In this document: positions 1-5,380 of the stretch, one piece after another | Layout of the letters: every line of letters starts with the position of its first letter | Position numbering within the stretch: the stretch's first letter is position 1 | From: Acidobacteriota bacterium | Lineage (GTDB): Bacteria; Acidobacteriota; Terriglobia; Terriglobales; Acidobacteriaceae | Direction: 5' to 3' | DNA: 5,664 bases | NCBI GenBank assembly: GCA_021810735.1 | Contig: JAJZIF010000281.1 | Coordinates: 1-5,664, forward strand | The notes under the pieces: generated by a model | Database searches by the model: none | The model's input: only the letters and a program-made list of their open reading frames with translations | What the model was told of the DNA's origin: nothing | Translations under genes and position numbers: made by a program

Positions 1-630
1 CTGCCGCTCGGCATCCTGGATTGAATTCGTAGGTATGATCGTCATCCCACCTACGAATTCGCTCAGCATCAGATAAGAGGCGCGGCTTGCATAGAGAAAA
101 TCCAGAGGGTACTCCGGTTTTCGCGCGCGAGCCTGAACTGGATCCGCATCCAGAAAATAACCGATATCCGGCCTAGGAACAATCTTCATGATCAACCGAA
201 CATACGCGCGAATGATTGGATTGCTCAGCGTCAGGTTCGCGAGCTCGTCATAGGCATAGCGATCGCAAATCACGAAATCCGCACCAGATCGCACCGCTTT
301 CTCGACTGCAAATCGAAGCGAGACAGCATCGACAAGGTAAAGGCCCAGCCTCACCCCGCTCATCGGCCATGACTGGACGTTCTTATCTCGCCGGTTGATT
401 GGCGCCGCCGGAGTTCCGACGCCCTTATCTCCCCTAAACAAGGTGTGCCCGGCGCCTTCGCGAATTCGTTTCAACCTTGCAACGTCATCCCAGAAGGTAA
501 TTAACAGAACGGATAGACCAGCATCTTTCAGACGGGTGTAAAGATTTTCGATCTGAGTACTCTTTCCGGCGCCATCGATGCCTGAGAAACTTACAAATTT
601 GCAGCGCCGGTTTTCCTGGTTTGCACGCAT
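1..630 (-). CDS. Thymidylate-kinase-like P-loop protein, C-terminus cut by window edge
   Basis: This frame is open for 210 codons from an ATG at 630 to the left edge, so the C-terminus is missing. A GGGAG ribosome site lies 7 bases before the ATG. Visible motifs are a Walker A loop GIDGAGKST (residues 17-25), a DRY motif (123-125, in CDRYAYDEL) as in the nucleoside-monophosphate kinase Tmk, a YFLDADP strand (158-164), and an Arg-rich LID-like stretch around 167-183. The usual Tmk REPGGT motif after the first strand is absent. In its place is a Trp/Arg/Lys-rich segment (47-92, starting FWDDVARLKRIREGAGH). This is therefore probably not the housekeeping dTMP kinase but a relative found in polysaccharide loci. 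It likely binds ATP in the cytoplasm; its phosphate acceptor cannot be read from sequence. It is the last visible gene of a minus-strand operon, 46 bases after the Pro/Gln-rich gene. The fold is fairly certain and the substrate unknown. Confidence 0.85.
   Translation of the reverse strand, partial: MRANQENRRCKFVSFSGIDGAGKSTQIENLYTRLKDAGLSVLLITFWDDVARLKRIREGAGHTLFRGDKGVGTPAAPINRRDKNVQSWPMSGVRLGLYLVDAVSLRFAVEKAVRSGADFVICDRYAYDELANLTLSNPIIRAYVRLIMKIVPRPDIGYFLDADPVQARARKPEYPLDFLYASRASYLMLSEFVGGMTIIPTNSIQDAERQ
23..60. repeat. Perfect 12-bp inverted repeat inside the kinase-like gene
   Basis: GAATTCGTAGGT (23-34) and ACCTACGAATTC (49-60) are exact reverse complements separated by 14 bases. The loop itself contains a small ATGA/TCAT dyad (35-38 and 42-45). 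It lies within the coding sequence of the kinase-like protein, and its two arms are read in different codon phases (EFVG for one, PTNS for the other), so protein repetition does not explain it. It could form an mRNA hairpin or be chance. Confidence 0.8.
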
Positions 631-676
631 GAATACGCTCCCGCGGTTGTTTCGGAGTGTTTCCAGTTCTCTGTCA

Positions 677-1159
677 TTATGGCCGGCTGGGACTCGCACT
701 CGATAGTGCCAACACAGTTCCAATAGCGACGCCTGCCCCCACGAGCAAGCCTACCCTGATCAGGAAGGAACGCGCTCGTTTCTGTTTTGCCGGCGCGATG
801 ACCGCCCCAGCAGGTCTGGAGGCCGCAACTCCCGTGGTCGCTTCATACGGCGCCGCGGCTGCACCTACCGGTTGCGAAGTGTTGTTTTGCTGTTGCTCGG
901 GGGCGGAGGGCGGCGTATCCGACTGCCGATTGTGGTCGATAGCCGGCGGTCCTTGCGGCTCGACAATGCTGCCAACTGGCTTGTTGTTTGTGCTATCAGG
1001 GCTTTGAGGCTGAGCCTGCGCGGAAGACCCGCTTGCCGCCTGCCGGCCGGGAACTGCCGGTTGCGGCTGCGTTGTGGCTGCTTCTCCGAACGGCACAGCC
1101 AGAAACATCATCAAGCAGCTAGCGATCCATTTTCGTTGCCAATTACCTGAGATTCTCAT
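677..1159 (-). CDS. Secreted or membrane-anchored Pro/Gln/Ala-rich protein of unknown function
   Basis: The product is 160 residues from an ATG at 1159, preceded by GGGGA seven bases upstream. A longer frame starts at 1258, but it would overlap the STAS gene and place an implausible leader before the signal peptide. The N-terminus has basic residues (Arg2, Arg9, Lys10), a hydrophobic run (WIASCLMMFLAVPF, 11-24) and a likely signal-peptidase site near GEA-A (25-28). Residues 29-125 are low complexity, rich in Pro, Gln, Ala and Ser, and look disordered. A basic patch KQKRAR (125-130) is followed by a hydrophobic Gly-rich segment (131-152) that could be a membrane helix, and then a short polar tail. 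No enzymatic motif is visible. It starts 55 bases after the STAS gene and ends 46 bases before the kinase-like gene, so it is probably co-transcribed. The layout suggests an envelope linker or anchored structural protein of the export locus; this is inference. Confidence 0.75.
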   Translation of the reverse strand: MRISGNWQRKWIASCLMMFLAVPFGEAATTQPQPAVPGRQAASGSSAQAQPQSPDSTNNKPVGSIVEPQGPPAIDHNRQSDTPPSAPEQQQNNTSQPVGAAAAPYEATTGVAASRPAGAVIAPAKQKRARSFLIRVGLLVGAGVAIGTVLALSSASPSRP

Positions 1160-1214
1160 TGAGTTTCCCCGATCCCACCGATTTGTTGCACATACGAATG
1201 AGGACATCCACTGA

Positions 1215-1613
1215 TTACGCTGCACTTTCAGGCTCGTCTTGGGAGTGCATGGGCACAAACGCGTGTGAAATAGCGCCTGCCGGGAGCTGATGAAAGCTGC
1301 TCACCGCCTCAGCAGTCGTGTCATGGATATCAAAAAGACGGTGTGCTCCGTTGCGCTCCAGGATCGCACCTGCGCCTGCGGGCAAAGCTGCGAGCTTCAC
1401 ATCGCCATTTCGCTTCATCGCTTCCTCTAGGCAACATAACAGCAGGTAAATAACGGACCGGTCCAATTGGTACGCATTTGAACAGTCCAGGACCACACGA
1501 GGACGGTCGATGTTCATGCAGCTCTGCATTTCACGAAGAAATATCCGTCCCTGTTTCACGCTTTTGATTTTCGGCAACCGCTTCACCACCACAGCGCGCT
1601 TTATATTTGCCAT
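1215..1613 (-). CDS. Small single-domain STAS protein (anti-sigma-factor-antagonist-like)
   Basis: The product is 132 residues. The ATG at 1613 is chosen because GGGAGG lies about 8 bases upstream; an in-frame TTG at 1667 would add 18 residues without a comparable site. The layout matches STAS domains: a beta strand RVVLDCSNAYQLD (39-51), then DRSV (51-54) at the position of the SpoIIAA DSSG loop, a Leu/Cys-rich helix (56-65), a strand VKLAAL (72-77), and an ILERNGAHRLFDIH stretch (84-97) typical of the last helix and strand. Ser53 aligns by eye with the phosphorylated serine of SpoIIAA; the preceding Ser is Arg and the following Gly is Val. Family members act as cytoplasmic phospho-switches partnered by serine kinases and PP2C phosphatases. 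No such partner is visible here. Its place between the flippase and an envelope protein suggests a role in controlling polysaccharide export, which is inference. Confidence 0.8.
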   Translation of the reverse strand: MANIKRAVVVKRLPKIKSVKQGRIFLREMQSCMNIDRPRVVLDCSNAYQLDRSVIYLLLCCLEEAMKRNGDVKLAALPAGAGAILERNGAHRLFDIHDTTAEAVSSFHQLPAGAISHAFVPMHSQDEPESAA

Positions 1614-1642
1614 GTTCCCGCCTCCCGACAATCTTGTGTCTC

Positions 1643-1702
1643 TTACAACCAACGTCCGTACTTCCAACGAGCGAAGCCGCTCACGCCTCGCATGAATTGC
1701 AT
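1643..1702 (-). CDS. Possible 16-19-residue leader peptide between flippase and STAS genes
   Basis: In the 118-base gap between the flippase stop and the STAS start there is a tiny frame encoding MQFMRGVSGFARWKYGRWL. The inner ATG at 1693 (16 residues) has GGAGG nine bases upstream. The peptide is strongly basic and aromatic (Arg, Trp, Tyr, Lys), and the frame ends in TAA 29 bases before the STAS start. A GAGCG/CGCTC hairpin with a four-base loop lies inside it. It could be a translated leader or a chance frame with a good ribosome site. No homology is recognised. Confidence 0.25.
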   Translation of the reverse strand: MQFMRGVSGFARWKYGRWL

Positions 1703-1731
1703 CCTCCGGCTCCTCGCCTGCGAAGTTGAGG

Positions 1732-3702
1732 TTATCCCGAGCCCTGCAAAAAACGCGACAATTCCGCCTTCGGGCTCAGTGTGCCGCTCCGCAGAACGTT
1801 TCTCCCATAGCGAAGAAGAGTTCCGAAATTCGTGTTGTACCAACAACACTCTGTCATCCGTGGCGACAGGCCGCATAGAAATCGAAGCTTATGCACGCGA
1901 CTTGGCGTTGCCAGCATTGCCCCGACAAGTCGATGATTCCCATCCAAAATCGTTAGAGTCTCGCTTTCGCTAACGCCGATCAGGACCACGGGGCCGATCC
2001 CAGGATCTTGCTGGCCGAGCCGATCGCCGATCTCAGCGAGTTTCACTAGAAACTGATTGTCGATCACGTTTTGGCGTCTACTCACGCACTCGGCTACTGC
2101 GACGACCGAAAAATTTCCCTGCGCGATTTTCCGCCACTGGGCCCGGGGAAATACCCTAATCTGAGCGAGGTCTGCTGTCTTCAGCTCTACCTCATACCAT
2201 TCTGTTCCGGCGGGAAGCTCATTCCACAAGGCACGGTGCCGAATGAAGAACAGCGCCCGCCGTTTTGCATTTTCGCCTGCATTATCGATGTCAGGGTTCA
2301 CTACAATGTCACGCAGCGATTCCTGATACTCGCGAAAAACTGGATTATGGAAATCACTCTTTAGAAATTCTGCGATGACCTCATCTTCCGAGACGCGCCG
2401 AAGGACCCTGACCGGTTGAAACATCTCGCCCCTCTGCACCTTGTATGGGTCGCTCAATGAGCTGAGAAGGAAGGGCACTGCCACAAGAGCGAGAAGAACG
2501 GACATCAGCACTAGCTGTACCAGGATGACTTGCCGTAAAGACGAATGAAAGAGGCAGATTCCGACTATGACGACACCACTGAACGCCAACTGTACCCAAC
2601 TGGTGTTCGCAATCTTGTAAGACATCTCGTACGTGATGATCACGGCACTGAGGGAATACACAACCGCGGTGATGGCATACAACGCCAATAGATAGGAAAG
2701 ACCGTACGGTCCGGCGATTTCAAACTTGGATCCGAAGAAGCCTTTCCATATCCAATCGGGTGTCAGTCGCAGGCCCAAGGCCAGGATAGAACCGATCATC
2801 AACACCAGCAGCAGAGAAGTTGCGATGACTGTGAGGTCTTTCCTTTCCTCCTTGTCCGTGCCCGCTACATGTGGGAACATGCTGTTCACGACAGCTTGGG
2901 AGAAGGAAAAAACAACTCGACCCACCATCGCCACAGCGGCATATAGACCTGCCGCTCTGAGGAGAAAAAAATGCTTCACCAGCACGATGTCACAGTTGTT
3001 GATCAACATCTGGCCGGAAAAAAAGATTATCGCCTGCGACATTTCGCGAAGGGCATAGGAACGGCGAAGAGGACTCGGAATCCGGAGCGCCAGTTTGGGT
3101 ACTATCGTCAGATAGGCCGCCACAACAGCCGCGGAGTTTGCCGCTATCACCCCCCGAACACCGAAACCAAGCAAGATAAGAAGCACCGAACCGCCGAGTC
3201 GTATCACCCCCTCGAAGACGAGGTTGTTAGCGAGGCGACGGAACCCGTAGGCGCCTTGAAGGTAGCCGCGCCGGCTCCCCAGTGGAATGTAGAATGCGAC
3301 TCCTACCGCGAGCAGCAGAATGAGAATCGGATCAGCCAGATTCAGATAACTGGCAATGGATCTGTAAAACAGCAGCAACATCGATGCAACGGCTATGCCG
3401 GACGCCCATGCGCCACGATGAAAACTTCGATAGCCGGCAGACTTTCCCTCCGGGGACTTCTGTTGCGCCACAACCTTCGCAGAAATGATCTGGAAGGAGA
3501 GCGTCACAGCCGAGACCAAGGTGAGCAGAGTATAGACTGCGGTAGCGTCACCGAAGCCGTTCGGGCCCAGAAATCGCGCGACAGCGATGTTGTAGACAAA
3601 GTTGGTCGCGGTTGCAAGGCCTGAGCCAGAGAGCAGGATGAAGCTCCCCGACAGAACCCGTGCTCGCAGCGTTGTCGGCTTCTGTGTCGTGGTTGTTAAC
3701 AC
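1732..3702 (-). CDS. Wzx-like polysaccharide flippase fused to a C-terminal ParB/Srx-like DGNHR domain
   Basis: The product is 656 residues from a GTG at 3702; GGAG lies nine bases upstream and no ATG fits better. Residues 18-413 hold about twelve hydrophobic segments by eye. The N-terminal pattern (FLGPNGFGDATAVYTLL, 44-60, following a first helix ending in NIAVAR) is typical of the MOP-superfamily polysaccharide flippases, Wzx/RfbX or MatE-like, which move lipid-linked sugar units across the inner membrane. That core is normally about 400-500 residues, so the remaining ~230 residues are extra. The tail from 420 onward is polar and presumably cytoplasmic. It contains FPRAQWRKIA (518-527), LTILDGNHRLVGAML (583-597), and a Cys/Trp-rich SPRMTECCWYNTN (613-625). 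DGNHR resembles the nucleotide-binding motif region of ParB/sulfiredoxin-fold proteins. The gene leads the minus-strand operon. The flippase part is certain; the fold of the tail is a motif-based guess. Confidence 0.88.
   Translation of the reverse strand: MLTTTTQKPTTLRARVLSGSFILLSGSGLATATNFVYNIAVARFLGPNGFGDATAVYTLLTLVSAVTLSFQIISAKVVAQQKSPEGKSAGYRSFHRGAWASGIAVASMLLLFYRSIASYLNLADPILILLLAVGVAFYIPLGSRRGYLQGAYGFRRLANNLVFEGVIRLGGSVLLILLGFGVRGVIAANSAAVVAAYLTIVPKLALRIPSPLRRSYALREMSQAIIFFSGQMLINNCDIVLVKHFFLLRAAGLYAAVAMVGRVVFSFSQAVVNSMFPHVAGTDKEERKDLTVIATSLLLVLMIGSILALGLRLTPDWIWKGFFGSKFEIAGPYGLSYLLALYAITAVVYSLSAVIITYEMSYKIANTSWVQLAFSGVVIVGICLFHSSLRQVILVQLVLMSVLLALVAVPFLLSSLSDPYKVQRGEMFQPVRVLRRVSEDEVIAEFLKSDFHNPVFREYQESLRDIVVNPDIDNAGENAKRRALFFIRHRALWNELPAGTEWYEVELKTADLAQIRVFPRAQWRKIAQGNFSVVAVAECVSRRQNVIDNQFLVKLAEIGDRLGQQDPGIGPVVLIGVSESETLTILDGNHRLVGAMLATPSRVHKLRFLCGLSPRMTECCWYNTNFGTLLRYGRNVLRSGTLSPKAELSRFLQGSG
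2422..2434 (-). promoter_or_regulatory. Possible internal ribosome site and ATG for the C-terminal domain alone
   Basis: Exactly at the junction between the last membrane segment and the soluble tail, the minus strand reads GAGGGG, four bases, ATG (codon for Met427 of the fusion). Initiation here would give a free 230-residue DGNHR-domain protein in the same frame. The spacing is acceptable for initiation, but coincidence is possible. Confidence 0.35.
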
Positions 3703-3924
3703 TTCTTGAGGCTCCAGTTACCAAACAGGGGAAATCCGGTGGAATCAGGCCGGCAAAGATATGCACAGGCAGCCGGTAAGGCTCGGAGATGAGATTCAAT
3801 CCGCAATAAATCATTTCGATGCGCCAACCCAGGTTCTGGCTGCTCGTAAACGCAATGGGAGCCAACTATTTTTCATCATGGTGACAACCCATCACATTCT
3901 TGAGTGCTTCTAATAGGTATTCCT
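3703..3924. other. Divergent intergenic region between flippase and glycoside hydrolase genes
   Basis: These 222 bases separate two diverging genes and must hold the promoters of both. The strand serving the hydrolase has a TCTAAT hexamer (3909-3914) resembling a -10 box but no well-spaced -35 box, and a start there would leave almost no leader. A short dyad GTGA/TCAC (3881-3884 and 3892-3895, loop of 7) could be an operator. ATAGG/CCTAT (3913-3917 and 3922-3926) could fold over the hydrolase ribosome site. No clear promoter for the flippase operon was found. One minus-strand frame crossing this gap has fairly normal codon use but no recognisable product. Confidence 0.5.
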
Positions 3925-4899
3925 ATGTTAGGTCGTGCAATCCTTACTCTATTTTTTCTTTTCCTTCTGCCCCATGGATGCTCGAGCCCCGGGTTGCCCG
4001 CGCCGGTGCAATTGAAATATAAGGCCGCCGGAACATCCCCGGAGATTTTGGCTCTCTACGAAGCATGGTTCGGATTCTCCAAGCACATCTCCGTCGGCTA
4101 CTCGTCCCACGATCCTGCTGTGATACGCCGGCAGATTCAGGAGGCGAAAAGCATGGGAATTTCGGCGTTCGTGGTGGATTGGTACGGCGATCGCGAGCCC
4201 TTCATCGATCAAAGCTATGCCCGGATGCAGACCACTGCCGCGAAACAGCACTTCCACGTCGCGATGATGTATGACGAGACCAGCGAAGAAGATGGAGCCA
4301 CCGACGAAGCCATCGCCGATTTCACGATGTTTCACGACACCTACCTTTCGCCAAAGTCGCCGGGACATCAGGCGTACCTGACTTACGAAGGCCGTCCGAT
4401 AATCTTCATTTGGCCGAACGGAATGCACACAAACTGGGACCAGGTGAGGTCCGTAGTGAACAAGTGGAGTCCTGCGCCACTGCTAATCGATGAAAATCCG
4501 CCTGGCCAGTACGCGGATGCGTTTGATGGGTTCTACCCTTGGATCAACCCTGGACCGCAGGGATGGGCGCCCGACGGCAGCCACTGGGGCGAGGAATATC
4601 TAAATACCTTTTATAAGACCATGCTTTCTAAATATTCCGACAAGATCATCGTCGGTGGGGCATGGTCTCAGTTCAACGACAGCAAAGCGGCGTGGACCTT
4701 GAATCGACACATGTCTGCGCGTTGCGGCCAGACGTTTCAGGACACGTTCAACTTCTGGCGCAAATACTTCCCGGCCGATGAACCGATTCCCTTTCTGATG
4801 CTGGAAACATGGAACGATTACGAAGAGGGCACGGCGATTGAACCGGGCGTTCCCACCTGCGGCAAGCCTGCAAAGCAGAGCCCAGGACCCATCTCATAA
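3925..4899 (+). CDS. Exported GH99/GH71-like glycoside hydrolase, C-terminus replaced by an IS end
   Basis: The 324-residue product starts at the ATG at 3925, with TAGG upstream; a GTG at 3904 lacks any ribosome site. The N-terminus is a signal peptide (hydrophobic 6-15) ending at PHGC. Cys19 may be lipidated, although Pro at -3 is unusual for a lipobox. The body matches the GH99-like (endo-alpha-mannanase) and GH71-like barrel group: LYEAWFG (44-50), [18 protein letters not shown] (62-79), FVVDWYGD (82-89), FDGFYPW (200-206) and [13 protein letters not shown] (295-307). In GH99 the two catalytic acids sit in an NExxEG loop; here they would be Asp298 and Glu301. It probably cleaves glycans outside the cytoplasm, and next to an export locus the self-made polymer is a likely substrate. 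The last residues (about 314-324) appear to come from insertion-sequence DNA: the TAA lies opposite the final Leu codon of a transposase remnant, so the native 3' end is lost. Residual activity is uncertain. Confidence 0.82.
   Translation: MLGRAILTLFFLFLLPHGCSSPGLPAPVQLKYKAAGTSPEILALYEAWFGFSKHISVGYSSHDPAVIRRQIQEAKSMGISAFVVDWYGDREPFIDQSYARMQTTAAKQHFHVAMMYDETSEEDGATDEAIADFTMFHDTYLSPKSPGHQAYLTYEGRPIIFIWPNGMHTNWDQVRSVVNKWSPAPLLIDENPPGQYADAFDGFYPWINPGPQGWAPDGSHWGEEYLNTFYKTMLSKYSDKIIVGGAWSQFNDSKAAWTLNRHMSARCGQTFQDTFNFWRKYFPADEPIPFLMLETWNDYEEGTAIEPGVPTCGKPAKQSPGPIS
4869..4885. repeat. IS-end-like sequence resembling 5357-5375
   Basis: TGCAAAGCAGAGCCCAG here and TGCAAAAATCAGAGCACAG at 5357-5375 share TGCAAA, CAGAGC and CAG in the same order and orientation, with a two-base gap and two mismatches. 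Each lies just outside a transposase reading frame end (the IS5-type stop at 4894, and the second transposase start at 5455), where terminal inverted repeats are expected. They may be insertion-sequence termini; the match is short. Confidence 0.35.
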
Positions 4900-5143
4900 A
4901 TGCCTGAGCAGCATCATTAGGCACGCCAGCTGTACGAAGCCGAGGAAGTTTTCGATGCGGTATTCCCATTGGGGTACAAGGCGGCGGTAGTTCTGCATCC
5001 ATGCGAAGACTCTTTCGATCTTCCATCTGCGCCGGTAGCGTCGCAGCGGTCGGCCATCCTGGGTCTTCTGTTTGCGGTTGGATTCGGTTGGGGGAGATCA
5101 TCTCAACCCCATAATCCTCGGCCAGCGTCTGAAGCGTGCCGGA
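4894..5143 (-). pseudogene. IS5-family transposase remnant: last ~82 residues, frameshifted
   Basis: From 5079 down to the TGA at 4894-4896 the minus strand encodes a typical IS5-family transposase C-terminus: [29 protein letters not shown], then [19 protein letters not shown] and RHL. It contains the Y-(2)-R-(3)-E-(6) signature that carries the last acid of the DDE triad, with Gln where Lys is usual. Upstream, from about 5143 to 5084, the next frame encodes [19 protein letters not shown], which continues the same protein. One extra base near 5083 breaks the frame. Everything N-terminal of this, including the first two catalytic Asp residues, is absent and replaced by unrelated DNA. The remnant cannot make an active enzyme. 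Its end overlaps the stop of the glycoside hydrolase gene on the other strand by six bases. Confidence 0.85.
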
Positions 5144-5380
5144 GCCACGGGCTTCACGGCTCACACGTTGCGGCATCTGTGCCTGCTGGTTCCGCGCCAG
5201 GACATGACAGGCGCAGACCGTCAGCGGGCCACCCGCTACAACGCGGAAGACATCCTGCGGTATTCGCGCGGAAGCGCCGCGCTTGAAATCGAAGGCGGCA
5301 GCTATGCCCGTGTTGTCTCCACAAATCCAAAAGAAAATCTTGTCACTGGAGCCTCTTGCAAAAATCAGAGCACAGCGTGA
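5144..5380 (+). pseudogene. Possible tyrosine-recombinase (integrase) C-terminal fragment
   Basis: This plus-strand frame reads TGFTAHTLRHLCLL; HTLRH (5162-5176) matches the box II HxLRH motif of phage/Xer-type tyrosine recombinases. A tyrosine in ILRYSRGSA follows 33 residues after the His, close to the usual distance to the nucleophile. The GxxH motif expected between them is not visible, so the identification is weak. The codons look genuine up to about 5320, after which the DNA becomes AT-richer and probably belongs to the next insertion element. The frame also stays open leftward into DNA antisense to the transposase remnant, so its true left border is unclear. No N-terminal integrase part is present; if real, this is a scrap left after IS insertion. 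Confidence 0.35.

Noticed and set aside
657..1007. Plus-strand open frame of 116 residues, and another at 872-1150
   Set aside because: Both are antisense to the Pro/Gln-rich gene, whose GC-rich low-complexity codons leave the opposite strand open. There is no ribosome site or recognisable domain.
2971..3624. Plus-strand open frame of 217 residues
   Set aside because: Entirely antisense to the flippase; the composition is hydrophilic and patternless, while the minus strand gives clear membrane segments and family motifs.
3548..3865. Minus-strand frame with coding-like codons in the intergenic part (3703-3850)
   Set aside because: It would overlap the flippase by about 150 bases and matches no family I recognise. 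The intergenic part might be a decayed gene end, but this cannot be supported.
3949..4428. Minus-strand open frame of 159 residues
   Set aside because: Shadow of the glycoside hydrolase, which has a signal peptide and family motifs on the plus strand.
4748..5176. Minus-strand frame of 142 residues read as one protein
   Set aside because: Only its first part (about 5143-5084) matches the transposase; after the frameshift near 5083 it is out of frame, and it then runs antisense to the hydrolase.
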